64,000 bases of DNA from Paenibacillus sp. SZ31 (lineage in GTDB: Bacteria; Bacillota; Bacilli; Paenibacillales; Paenibacillaceae). Position 1 is the stretch's first letter, and every line of letters begins with the position of its first letter. Below, piece by piece: positions 38,533 through 47,360 of the stretch. A program made the position numbers and the translations under genes. Location of the stretch: the NCBI RefSeq assembly GCF_012912005.1, contig NZ_JABBEA010000002.1:372001-436000 (forward strand). Reading direction: 5' to 3'. Under the pieces are notes generated by a model. That model was given only the letters and a program-made list of their open reading frames with translations. It did no database searches and was not told the origin of the DNA.

Positions 38533-40085
38533 TTTGCTTGTATGTCTAACTGATTGGTCAACATGTAGTACTCGCTCTTACTTGTCTCCCAATTTTCCAC
38601 ACCATCGTTGTAAGCTACTAACGTGTTGGGATGTACCAGGTATGAATAGTATGTTTGGTCATCAATACGTTCAAGTGCTTCTTTAATGAGAGTAGTTCGT
38701 TGTTCGATGTCCACGGTTTGATCCAGTTGGTTAATGATTGATGTTAGTTCGGGATCATTCACCTTGCCGAAATTCAGCGATCCGTCCGGTTTGAAGGCCA
38801 CGTTCAGGAAATAACTGGCGTCACCCCTTGGTGCGATCAACGGACTGTAGGTCCCCAGATCCCAATCGTCTTGTTCAAGTAAATAATCTTCGTAACTATT
38901 CAGCAGTTCAATGGATATGTTAATGCCCAGTTCCTTGGCTTGTGATTGTAGCGTCTGAGCGAAAATAGGAAATTCTGCACGTGAGCTGTACGTTACCAGC
39001 TTCAGGTTTAATGCTTTTCCATCCTGCGTGACTTTGCCATCTGTGACGGTGTAACCGGCTTTCTTGAACCATTCCAGTGCTGCCGCGGTTCCCGTCTGCT
39101 TACTCGTGTACGCAGGAACGAACGGAAATTCTGACAGGAACGGTCCATCCGCCAGCGTGGCTTGCGAACCCATAATATCGTTCATTAGCTCTTCCCTGTT
39201 AACCAAAGCGTCAAAAGCCTTACGCACATATTCATTCTGGAACGGCCCATGCTGATTGTTAAAAATCAATTCATGTGTTCTCAAACTCACGACGGAATCC
39301 AAGTGGTATTGATTGTCTTGTTCCAACGTAGAAAGACTCTCCACTGGTGGACGATAGACAACGTCAGCTCCGCCAGACATTAATGCAGATAACCTTGCGT
39401 TGCCGTCCTCATTAAAATTGAAGTGAGCGCGATTCAACTTGGCAATCCCATCCCAATATTCGTCGTAACGCACGACTTCCAGCGAGCTTCCAGCGACGAA
39501 CGAAGCAACACGAAACGGTCCGGTTCCTACGGGAGCTTTGCCTACATCTGCCGCGCTAACGTCGAGCACAGCTGTGTTCGGGTGAACCAGTTCAGATGGG
39601 AACTGTGGAAATGGTTGTGTAGTCGTTATTTTCAGTTCCTGACCGGTGGCTTCCATTTGGTCGATGCCGAGAACCTGTTGCACACCAGGGTTAACCTCCA
39701 TGGAACGCTTCAAAGATTGCTCAACGGCCTCTGCCGTCAACGGATTTCCATTTTGAAAAGTAACACCTTCCCGAATATGAAAGACCCAGTGTTGTCCATC
39801 CGCACTCTCCCAACGGTCTGCAAGCCAAGGCTTGATGTTTAAATCCTCGTCCAGTTTCACCAGTGTCTCCGTAACTCCTGCACGCAGTGGCGTATAATCC
39901 AGGTGTGGATCGATCGTCTGGCTGGCGAAATTAAACAGGAACGTCAATTCCTTCGATTGCGAGACCGCTTCATTTGATGATTTTGCAGCATTGCCGCCTG
40001 GATCTGCTGGCGCGGTAGAACAAGCAGATATTACAATAAGCAGGCAGCTTGCCAAAAGTGATTTAACCATTTTTCGCTTAGACAA
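38529..40085 (-). CDS. Peptide/nickel-type substrate-binding lipoprotein
   Basis: About 518 residues: lipoprotein signal with lipobox V-I-S-A-C, then a family 5 binding protein body (I-D-P-H-L-D-Y-T-P-L-R, the W-x-F-x-I-R-E-G-V-T-F-Q-N-G motif, and G-T-G-P-F-R-V). It resembles NikA/CntA-like nickel or metallophore binders as much as peptide binders, and ligand choice cannot be settled from sequence. The start is unusual: GGAGG is eight bases before a TTG at 40085; the first ATG (40070) is too far from it. First gene of the operon. Confidence 0.88.
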   Translation of the reverse strand: MSKRKMVKSLLASCLLIVISACSTAPADPGGNAAKSSNEAVSQSKELTFLFNFASQTIDPHLDYTPLRAGVTETLVKLDEDLNIKPWLADRWESADGQHWVFHIREGVTFQNGNPLTAEAVEQSLKRSMEVNPGVQQVLGIDQMEATGQELKITTTQPFPQFPSELVHPNTAVLDVSAADVGKAPVGTGPFRVASFVAGSSLEVVRYDEYWDGIAKLNRAHFNFNEDGNARLSALMSGGADVVYRPPVESLSTLEQDNQYHLDSVVSLRTHELIFNNQHGPFQNEYVRKAFDALVNREELMNDIMGSQATLADGPFLSEFPFVPAYTSKQTGTAAALEWFKKAGYTVTDGKVTQDGKALNLKLVTYSSRAEFPIFAQTLQSQAKELGINISIELLNSYEDYLLEQDDWDLGTYSPLIAPRGDASYFLNVAFKPDGSLNFGKVNDPELTSIINQLDQTVDIEQRTTLIKEALERIDDQTYYSYLVHPNTLVAYNDGVENWETSKSEYYMLTNQLDIQAK

Positions 40086-40314
40086 TGACTTTCCCTCCAA
40101 CGTCTATCCATTTATGATCTTTATCATACTATCAGGCGTTTTGTTGTAGAGGTATGGCCCCTAAGAGCTAGTCAGGTGCGGTTCTTGTGACAAAATCATG
40201 TCTCTTTATTCACTTTATTAATTTTTGATACAAACATTGGCGTTATGTGATATGGTCAGAGGATATTAGATACGTACATACATATGTGCATGAAATGCGA
40301 GGAGAAGATCGAAA

Positions 40315-41283
40315 GTGATAGAGAGAAATACCCTTGAGAAACCGAGTAGGTTTAGTGATCCCATTTTTGTTATGCTCGTGGCAAGCCTGTGTTGCTTGTT
40401 ATGGGGAAGTGCGTACCCGTCCATCAAACTTGGATATATCGCATTTAACATTCTGCCGGAAGATATTGCTTCCAAATATGTATTTGCCGGATACCGATTT
40501 ACACTGGCGGGCATGCTGCTCTTGCTCCTGTCTCGTATCGTTAGAAAACAGAAGCTCCAATTAACCAAGCCTCAGTGGACAGGCCTTATCATGCTTGGTA
40601 TATTGCAAACGGGTTTGCAATATATGTTTTTCTACGTCGGTGTAGCCAATACGACGGGTGTCAAAGGCTCCATTATGAATGCAACGACGACCTTTTTCAG
40701 TGTTGTTCTGGCGCATTTCATCTATAAGAACGACAAATTAAGCAGAAATAAAATCGTTGGCTGCTTGCTCGGATTTGTCGGCGTAATCATCGTAAACTTC
40801 CATACGGATCTGCTTGCTTTTTCCTTTTCATTCACAGGCGAAGGGTTCATTATTATAGCGGCACTTGTTTTTTCCGTTACAGCCCTTTACGCAAAACGTC
40901 TCACCGCCACCATCGATGTTTTGATCATAACAGGTGTCAGCTTATTCGTCGGGGGACTGGTACTTACGCTGTTAGGTCTATCACTCGGCGGTCGTGTCAC
41001 CCATTTCACCTTGGAATCCACCAGTAACTTGATCTACCTGGCATTGCTATCATCCGTCGCATTTTGTCTATGGAATATGCTTCTCAAGTATAACAAGGTC
41101 GGAAGAGTGTCTGTCTATAACTTCCTAATCCCTGTATTTGGAGCTTTATTATCAGCGTTATTCCTCGGGGAAACGATTCTGGAACTGAAAAATCTGGCTG
41201 CATTGCTGTTCGTGTCGGTTGGCATTTACTTAGTCAATCGTGTGCGTTCTGTGCAACGTTCTAATAACAATCCAATGAAATAG
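40315..41283 (+). CDS. EamA-family (DMT) exporter
   Basis: 322 residues with ten predicted transmembrane helices in two EamA repeats (about 20-150 and 170-305); L-L-W-G-S-A-Y-P-S-I-K in helix 1 and G-V-A-N-T-T-G-V-K-G-S near 105 are typical. Members export amino acids or metabolites. GTG start at 40315 with GAGGAGAAG upstream. It stands alone, with a bidirectional terminator downstream. Confidence 0.88.
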   Translation: MIERNTLEKPSRFSDPIFVMLVASLCCLLWGSAYPSIKLGYIAFNILPEDIASKYVFAGYRFTLAGMLLLLLSRIVRKQKLQLTKPQWTGLIMLGILQTGLQYMFFYVGVANTTGVKGSIMNATTTFFSVVLAHFIYKNDKLSRNKIVGCLLGFVGVIIVNFHTDLLAFSFSFTGEGFIIIAALVFSVTALYAKRLTATIDVLIITGVSLFVGGLVLTLLGLSLGGRVTHFTLESTSNLIYLALLSSVAFCLWNMLLKYNKVGRVSVYNFLIPVFGALLSALFLGETILELKNLAALLFVSVGIYLVNRVRSVQRSNNNPMK

Positions 41284-41307
41284 ACTACGCGTCCACTTCC
41301 ATGGATA

Positions 41308-41340
41308 ACAAAAAAAGCCGCTAATTAGCGGCTTTTTTTG
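41308..41340. terminator. Bidirectional terminator (AGCGGC family)
   Basis: Perfect stem AGCCGCTAA/TTAGCGGCT flanked by A and T runs on each side, the most complete copy of the repeated terminator. Serves the converging EamA and DUF4309-like genes. Confidence 0.9.
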
Positions 41341-41383
41341 TAAGTTCGTATACGAATACGTTCAGTTCTCGCTATGTTATACC

Positions 41384-42526
41384 TTAATATATATTCGTAA
41401 AGTCAATTAAGTCTTCTTCTTCCAAATAATTAAAAACTATAGTGTGCTTACCCAGCTCGTATTCCATCTCATAACCACCCACAACTTCATTATAATATTC
41501 CGAGGTGGGTTTTCCCAACCATCGTTTCACATTCCATGGTGAGAGATACTGCTTTTCATTGTACAGCTGGATAACCGCAATACGTGATTTCTTGCTAAGC
41601 TCGTGCATGTATGAATCAAACCCGATGCCGAATTTAGAATAATAATAGTAAGCTCCCCATTCCCCGTTTGAACGAGAATTGGGTTTCCCCAGCTTTTTTT
41701 GCGCATTTTGAAGCGTCATGCCAATCTTGATGTCCGTCCGGCCTGGCAACACACCCTTTAAAGCAGCTTCCTTTAGGCTTTTCAGGTAAGCGCGATCGCC
41801 AACACCCGAGTTCGGCCAAGCTTCTGAACGAAGGTTACGCGTATCTTCCAACCGTAATTCCAATTTGTTCACATTCAGCTTAAACGTAGTAACTCCATAG
41901 ACGAATTGAAGGTTGTTGTAATTTTTGAACTGCACTCGGGCACCTGAAAGAGTACGGATTCCACCATCTCTGATTGCAGAGTAGTAATCGTCGATTTTTT
42001 TACCTTTGTTATCGACAAATGTTACACGGCGCAATTCCCCGGAACGAACAATATACGTTTTCACATCATTGAAGTTAGAAGTTCCCCAATCGGTGATCAT
42101 CAGCATGTCTGGTGTACTAGCCTCTTTGCTTTTCACAACGAAGTTCCAGGTTTGAGGCAAAATAATCGTATTCAGATCCAGTTTTGCCGCCTGAACAGTT
42201 CCGTATGCTGCACCTTTTTTCAACAAAGCTGCACGATACGTGCCTGAATAACTCTTGTCGCCTTTTTTATTGTTGGTCCAACCATTTTCTTCGGTCAGCG
42301 TGCTCTTCTGTTCATCATAAGCAAAAATATAAACGGTGTAAGCCGTTTGCTTGGCATCACGAAGCGTAAATGAAAGGCGGCTCATACTTTCGAGCTGTTT
42401 GGCGGAGATTTGCTCTCCTTTGGCAGCAGCATTTGGTGGAGGCAGAAGCAATGCGCTCAGAACATAGGCGATTAAGGTAAGTACGGCCAGAGAAGCCCAT
42501 TTTGCATTGTGTTTGAGGTGTATCAT
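41384..42526 (-). CDS. Secreted DUF4309-like protein
   Basis: 380 residues. An N-terminal signal or membrane helix (about 10-32) leads to a beta-rich middle part, then a C-terminal region (about 255-375) with two repeats of the DUF4309/YjgB kind: G-M-T-L-Q-N-A-Q-K-K-L-G-K-P and later W-L-G-K-P-T-S-E. Members are exported and their role is unknown. Mild Lys and Tyr bias. No neighbours in the same operon. Confidence 0.75.
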   Translation of the reverse strand: MIHLKHNAKWASLAVLTLIAYVLSALLLPPPNAAAKGEQISAKQLESMSRLSFTLRDAKQTAYTVYIFAYDEQKSTLTEENGWTNNKKGDKSYSGTYRAALLKKGAAYGTVQAAKLDLNTIILPQTWNFVVKSKEASTPDMLMITDWGTSNFNDVKTYIVRSGELRRVTFVDNKGKKIDDYYSAIRDGGIRTLSGARVQFKNYNNLQFVYGVTTFKLNVNKLELRLEDTRNLRSEAWPNSGVGDRAYLKSLKEAALKGVLPGRTDIKIGMTLQNAQKKLGKPNSRSNGEWGAYYYYSKFGIGFDSYMHELSKKSRIAVIQLYNEKQYLSPWNVKRWLGKPTSEYYNEVVGGYEMEYELGKHTIVFNYLEEEDLIDFTNIY

Positions 42527-42770
42527 CGATGACTCTCCTTTGAGTAAAAAATAAAAATCTAACAGCTCTTTTCTAATTATGAATCGTTCACAATCTCAAC
42601 ATTCAAACAGGTACTTGCTAGCGTGTAATCTTGATCAAACTATGTAATTAATTTAAGTTCATGTTCAATAAGCATATCCTCCTACTAGTACTATTTTCCT
42701 AAGAATGATAACATACCCTTTCTAATAAAGAAATAACAATCTAATTAATAGATTTCGACTCATATAACAT

Positions 42771-42794
42771 AAAAAAGCCGCTATTTAGCGGCTC
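42771..42794 (-). terminator. Intrinsic terminator (AGCGGC family)
   Basis: Stem GAGCCGCT/AGCGGC with ATTT loop and six T on the minus strand, after the serine hydrolase gene. Confidence 0.85.
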
Positions 42795-42821
42795 TTAAAG
42801 TAACTTCGAATACGATATGAT

Positions 42822-43955
42822 TTACAGGCAGGAATACACTACATTACGTAAGCGTCGTTGAACGTACGGCTCCTGACTGTTCAGCAGGTGCTGTGCATAC
42901 ATGACTGTAAGCTCTGAATCCGGATCAATAATAGCCATACAGCCAGCAGCGCCGCTCCATCCAAATTCGCCAATTGGGCTCAGTGAGCCGCTTCCTGCTT
43001 TGGAGATATGGGTGCGAACACCTAGTCCATAGCCGTATCCATACATATGATCCCAAGAATAATCACCCCGAGTCATCTCGTTCAGGTGATCCGTTCGCAT
43101 CAGTTCCACTGATGCTTGTGACAGAATGCGCACGCCTTCAGGACTCGTACCACGACCAGTAAGCGCGTTCAGAAACCGTGCATAATCGCTAACGGTTGAC
43201 AATAAGCCTGCACCGCCACTTTCCAGCTCTGTACCCACACGAAACCCATTGCCATCCATACGGACAGCCTTTTCAAGCTCATCATTATAAGCATACTGTG
43301 GAATCAGACGCGTCTGCTGTTCATCGTTCAGATTGAACGCTGTGTCGTTCATACCGAGTGGTCCGGTGATTTCGTCCCGAAGATACGCACCAAAGCGTGT
43401 GCCACTTACAACCTCCACCAAGGCTCCCAGGACATCATGACACATGCTGTAGTTCCAATGCGTACCTGGTTCAAACAGCAACGGTTCCTTCGCAAGCGCT
43501 TTCGCGAAATCACGGGTCGACAATGTTCCATCGGTTCTTTTCACAGCTTCCTGAATGCTTGGACAACCCACGTCATAGGAGAACCCGGCGGTCATGGTGA
43601 ACAAATCACGTACTGTAATGGCTCTTGTCGCTTTTTCCAGTCGGATCTCGCCGTTCGCCATCGCTTTCTTTACCGTCATCTCAGCATACTCTGGCAGATA
43701 ATCGGACAGCGGATCGCTTAACAGCATCTCCCCTTTCTCCACCAGTTGCAGCCCTGCCACGCAAGTCATAATTTTGGTCATGGAGTATAGATTGAAGATC
43801 GCTCCATCACCGATAGGTGTTTTCTCTTCCAGATTAGCGTAACCATTACGGTAATGGAAAACGATATCATTTTGATGCATTACCAGCACCTCTGCCCACG
43901 GAATGCGCCAAGATGTAATACGGTCAATAAATGAAGCAAGCGGTTTAAAGTCCAA
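42822..43955 (-). CDS. Cytoplasmic beta-lactamase-family serine hydrolase
   Basis: 377 residues, class C beta-lactamase/esterase-like. Active-site S58-M-T-K61 (SxxK) and Y169-S (second motif), and a G-W-S-G-A-A-G segment near 333 in the place of the KTG-like motif. No signal peptide, so it works in the cytoplasm, like EstB-type esterases. TTG start at 43955 with GGGAG upstream. Substrate unknown. Confidence 0.85.
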   Translation of the reverse strand: MDFKPLASFIDRITSWRIPWAEVLVMHQNDIVFHYRNGYANLEEKTPIGDGAIFNLYSMTKIMTCVAGLQLVEKGEMLLSDPLSDYLPEYAEMTVKKAMANGEIRLEKATRAITVRDLFTMTAGFSYDVGCPSIQEAVKRTDGTLSTRDFAKALAKEPLLFEPGTHWNYSMCHDVLGALVEVVSGTRFGAYLRDEITGPLGMNDTAFNLNDEQQTRLIPQYAYNDELEKAVRMDGNGFRVGTELESGGAGLLSTVSDYARFLNALTGRGTSPEGVRILSQASVELMRTDHLNEMTRGDYSWDHMYGYGYGLGVRTHISKAGSGSLSPIGEFGWSGAAGCMAIIDPDSELTVMYAQHLLNSQEPYVQRRLRNVVYSCL

Positions 43956-44133
43956 TGTTCTCCCGTCCTTCTATGTAAAATCGTTTATCATTTTGCGATG
44001 TGGTCCATCTTCACTCCCACAATCCACATATTAATAATATACGACCTTTTACAACGATTGACTACTATCTATATTGCTTCAATGATCGTAATCAGGAACA
44101 GCTGGTTAATTGAGATTCTCTTCCTGTAATACA

Positions 44134-44164
44134 ACAAACCAGACAGATGATCTGTCTGGTTTGT
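44134..44164 (-). terminator. Long perfect dyad after aldo/keto reductase gene
   Basis: 15-bp perfect inverted repeat around a single central base, 50 bases past the aldo/keto reductase stop. The tail is only moderately T-rich, so termination efficiency is uncertain. Confidence 0.6.
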
Positions 44165-44213
44165 GGCAATTTCACAGGTTCGTCTCCGATGAGGGGATAT
44201 TGGATAAGTCGGA

Positions 44214-45068
44214 TTAAAGTCCTTTCTTGCCGTAGTCAGTCAAAAATTCTACGGTTTGAGGATCATAGTGCGAAAAGAAGGAGCTTGTTCCTGTATCCAG
44301 AGCTGCTACCTTTTGCATATCCTCCAAGGTCAATTCAAAATCAAACACATTGAAGTTCTCTTCCATTCTATTTTTGTTGACCGTTTTCGGAATAACAACT
44401 ACTCCTCTTTGAAGCAAGAAGCGCAGAGCGACTTGGGCCGTCGATTTGTTGTATTTTTGACCTACTTCTTGCAACGTCGCATTCGTAAATAAGTCATTTT
44501 TTCCTTCCGCAAATGGTCCCCAGGATTCAATCTGCGTATTATATTTCTTCATGATCTCATGTGCCTCTGTCTGCTGATTGAACACATGGGTTTCAACTTG
44601 ATTAATTGCCGGTACGACTTCGCTGAACTGAACAAGATCGATATATCGGTCCTGATAGAAATTGCTTACTCCGATGGCTTTGATTTTCCCCGTTTTATAT
44701 AACTCTTCCATTGCCCGATATGTTCCATAATAATCATTAAATGGTTGATGGATCAGGACCAGGTCCAGATATTCCAGTTGGAGTTTCCGCAGTGACTCTT
44801 CAATGGAAGCTTTGGCTTTTTCATATCCTGCATTTGAAATCCATACCTTGGTCGTGATGAAAAATTCATCTCGAGGCACTCCGCTTTTTTGGATTGCGCG
44901 GCCTACGGCTTCTTCATTACGGTATGCTTGCGCTGTATCAATAGAACGATACCCCACGCTGATTGCATCAAGCACACATTTCTCACATTCTTCCTGATCA
45001 GCAATCTGGTACACACCATATCCCAAAATAGGCATCTTAACTCCGTTATTCAACGTTACATATTCCAT
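44214..45068 (-). CDS. Aldo/keto reductase
   Basis: 284 residues, full AKR barrel with the catalytic tetrad Asp44, Tyr49, Lys74 and His107 (D-T-A-Q-A-Y, T-T-K-V-W and L-I-H-Q-P), plus the I-G-V-S-N-F and V-V-I-P-K-T motifs for NADPH. It reduces aldehydes or ketones, in the style of YtbE/YvgN-like glyoxal and methylglyoxal reductases. It is divergent from a MerR gene and has a MerR-type promoter, pointing to induction by a reactive aldehyde. Confidence 0.93.
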   Translation of the reverse strand: MEYVTLNNGVKMPILGYGVYQIADQEECEKCVLDAISVGYRSIDTAQAYRNEEAVGRAIQKSGVPRDEFFITTKVWISNAGYEKAKASIEESLRKLQLEYLDLVLIHQPFNDYYGTYRAMEELYKTGKIKAIGVSNFYQDRYIDLVQFSEVVPAINQVETHVFNQQTEAHEIMKKYNTQIESWGPFAEGKNDLFTNATLQEVGQKYNKSTAQVALRFLLQRGVVVIPKTVNKNRMEENFNVFDFELTLEDMQKVAALDTGTSSFFSHYDPQTVEFLTDYGKKGL

Positions 45069-45136
45069 CGAGTGACACTCCTTGTTAGTTATATTTTTTC
45101 TTGAGATTTACAGTCTAATAACCTTAAACTATACTT

Positions 45137-45167
45137 AGGCTATCACCTTCGAGTAACTCGAAGTCAA
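45137..45167 (-). promoter_or_regulatory. MerR-type promoter, 19-bp spacer, for aldo/keto reductase
   Basis: Minus strand: -35 TTGACT (45167-45162), 19-bp spacer containing the dyad CTTCGAGT-T-ACTCGAAG (overlapping the -35), and -10 TAGCCT (45142-45137). It is close to operators of AdhR-like aldehyde-sensing MerR proteins as I know them. Confidence 0.78.
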
Positions 45168-45220
45168 TCTTTTTTCTATCATTTTTTTATTTCATACCTG
45201 AAAACATAAGGAGTTTCGTC

Positions 45221-45628
45221 ATGTATAATGTCAAACAAGTCGCCAAACTGCTCGATCTGTCCGAACATACGGTTCGTTTCTATACGGATAAAGAACTCGT
45301 TCCAAATCTGCAACGCGACAAAAACAACAACCGTCTTTTTGACGAAGAATCCGTAAACTGGCTTACGGGGGTAAAATATCTGAAACAATGCGGTATGTCT
45401 GTTGAAAATATTAAAGCATATGTGGATCTATGCCTGGAGGGCAACTCCACCATACAAGCGCGTTATGAGATCATTTTACGGCAGAAGGAAGCCGCCCTTG
45501 CTCAGTTGGAAGAAGCCCAACAACGAGTGCAATATATGATCAATAAAGCAGACCATTATCAGGATATTATTAACTTAATTGTCCCAGATGATACCAATCC
45601 GGGACATTGGAACAAAATGAAAGCCTGA
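45221..45628 (+). CDS. MerR-family regulator, AdhR-like
   Basis: 135 residues: MerR helix-turn-helix (Y-N-V-K-Q-V-A-K-L-L-D-L-S-E-H-T-V-R-F-Y-T-D) followed by a long coiled coil (about 75-120) and no effector domain. Single-domain MerR proteins of this size sense aldehydes or redox state. Its target is the divergent aldo/keto reductase through the promoter at 45137-45167. AAGGAG precedes the ATG. Confidence 0.9.
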   Translation: MYNVKQVAKLLDLSEHTVRFYTDKELVPNLQRDKNNNRLFDEESVNWLTGVKYLKQCGMSVENIKAYVDLCLEGNSTIQARYEIILRQKEAALAQLEEAQQRVQYMINKADHYQDIINLIVPDDTNPGHWNKMKA

Positions 45629-45654
45629 CTGTTACTCCAAATTCAAAGATCGCC

Positions 45655-45679
45655 AAAAAAGCCGCTAATTTAGCGGCTT
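45655..45679 (-). terminator. Intrinsic terminator (AGCGGC family) after nitroreductase
   Basis: Perfect stem AGCCGCTAA/TTAGCGGCT, six T on the minus strand. Confidence 0.85.
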
Positions 45680-45733
45680 GGTGAGAAATATTTTAAGAAT
45701 TTTGAACATCTGATAGTACGCTACTAATGACAA

Positions 45734-46324
45734 CTAATGCTGTTGCGCGTCTTCCCCTGCCACCGAGACACAGGTCAATAACTCTTCTACTGGAGTACGA
45801 GAACGAGGCTTGGGAATCTTATCCTGATCAAAGTACCCCAGATGAAGTGTGCCAACAATTCTCTCCCCTGGTCTCACACCGGTCTTGGAGTAGAAATCAG
45901 GATCGAAATTATATTCATTTGTCTTCCACACAACGCCGATATCCTGCTCCCATGCCAGAAGTTGTATATTCTGAATAAGCGCAGCACTTGCGCCCACAGC
46001 ATCTTCCCACACCCGTTGTCTCGGATCGGCCTCGATCACAACAAGCAGATGAGCTTGGATGGACTCACAATAGTCTTTTTGCAGCTTCTCTCCCCAGCGC
46101 TCTCGCTCACCCTTGGAGAACGTATGCAGTACGGCATCAGCAAATTGCTTCCGACCTTCTTCTACAAATAAAATGAAGCGCCAAGGCTCTTTACGGGAAT
46201 GCACGGGTGCCCACACAGCAGCTTCGAGCAAGTGCATGATCGTTTCTTTCGCCAGCGGTTTGCCATTGAACTGACGAATAGTTCTTCGTTCACGAATGAA
46301 CTTCTCCACGACGGACGTTTCCAT
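45734..46324 (-). CDS. Nitroreductase-family flavoprotein
   Basis: 196 residues. FMN-binding landmarks are R-R-T-I-R-Q-F near 13-19, A-P-V-H-S-R-K-E-P-W-R-F near 39-50 and the late G-E-R-I-V-G-T-L-H-L-G-Y. An FMN-dependent NAD(P)H reductase of nitro compounds, quinones or ferric chelates. It begins 31 bases after the iron-siderophore-binding domain gene on the same strand with no terminator between, so it may be part of that iron-regulated unit; a ferric-siderophore reduction role is inference only. Confidence 0.88.
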   Translation of the reverse strand: METSVVEKFIRERRTIRQFNGKPLAKETIMHLLEAAVWAPVHSRKEPWRFILFVEEGRKQFADAVLHTFSKGERERWGEKLQKDYCESIQAHLLVVIEADPRQRVWEDAVGASAALIQNIQLLAWEQDIGVVWKTNEYNFDPDFYSKTGVRPGERIVGTLHLGYFDQDKIPKPRSRTPVEELLTCVSVAGEDAQQH

Positions 46325-46355
46325 ATGTGTTAATCCTCCTGTCTCGTTTCCTTCT

Positions 46356-47360
46356 TTATTGGATAAGGAAATTTACCGCTTCGTCAATAATCTTGGTCTG
46401 TCCGATAGGTCCTCCGGGGCCTTGGAACCACAAGCCGTAGTCAACGATGTAGACATTGTTGTTTTTAACAGCATTCAGGCTCTTCCACACTGCTGTTTTT
46501 TGCAATTCAGTCGTTTCATTCTCGTCTGATGACAACAGGAAAATATGATCCGGATTAATCGATGGTAACGACTCCATGGAGATTACTTTCATTGAATCTG
46601 TCGGGTCAGGTATGGATACAGGAGGTGTCAGGCCGAGATCGTCGTACAGAACCTCATAGTTTCTTTTACTGTAATAACGCACTTCTTTATCGGATAAACG
46701 CAGGAACATTACGGTCTCGTCTCCGATGGATTGCTTGATTTTCTCGCGGGCTTCTGCAGCCTTCTTGTCGTATTCTTCAATGACCTGTTTGGCCTGATCC
46801 GTCTTCCCTAACATATCTCCCATATGTAACAGGCTGGTCTTCATACGAATAATACCTTGCTCGTCCTGCAGCTTCTCTGCCAGCAAGGTAGGCGCAATTT
46901 TGCTGAGGCTGTCATAGGCATCACTCATGAAATCCTGACCGATAATCAGGTCTGGCTCTGCCGCCAGTATGCTTTCATAATTGGGATCAACCTGCCAGCC
47001 CAGATTTTCTTTTCCTTGTAGTTGATCGGACAGGTAGGTAGGAAACTGATCACTTCCCTCCTCATTACTGGATGCTGCCTGGGGTACAATACCGAGTGCT
47101 AACAAATAGTCCGTTGCAGCCGGGAACAACGAAATAATATGCTGAGGATCACCCTTGATGACCGTTTCTCCCCAAGGATGTTTAACAACACGTTCCTGTA
47201 CTGCTGATTCGGTAGATTGCGCGACTTCGGTGGTTGGAGCATTGTTACCGCTTGTTCCATTACTGCTTGTTGCTGAACTGCCCTGAGAAGGGGAACAGGC
47301 TGATATTAATAATGTAAGGCTGAGTATCAAAAGCAATGCAACGGGTTTTCTCGATCTCAT
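46356..47360 (-). CDS. Predicted internal gene: iron-siderophore-binding lipoprotein
   Basis: Alternative product inside the preceding entry, in the same frame. From the ATG at 47360 the protein begins M-R-S-R-K-P with a hydrophobic core and lipobox ending in Cys22, then a Ser/Asn-rich linker and a complete 334-residue siderophore-binding domain. AAAGGAG lies 14 bases upstream, longer than usual. Its own promoter (47418-47446) and Fur box (47392-47406) precede it. If made separately it would deliver ferric siderophore to an ABC permease encoded elsewhere. Confidence 0.7.
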   Translation of the reverse strand: MRSRKPVALLLILSLTLLISACSPSQGSSATSSNGTSGNNAPTTEVAQSTESAVQERVVKHPWGETVIKGDPQHIISLFPAATDYLLALGIVPQAASSNEEGSDQFPTYLSDQLQGKENLGWQVDPNYESILAAEPDLIIGQDFMSDAYDSLSKIAPTLLAEKLQDEQGIIRMKTSLLHMGDMLGKTDQAKQVIEEYDKKAAEAREKIKQSIGDETVMFLRLSDKEVRYYSKRNYEVLYDDLGLTPPVSIPDPTDSMKVISMESLPSINPDHIFLLSSDENETTELQKTAVWKSLNAVKNNNVYIVDYGLWFQGPGGPIGQTKIIDEAVNFLIQ

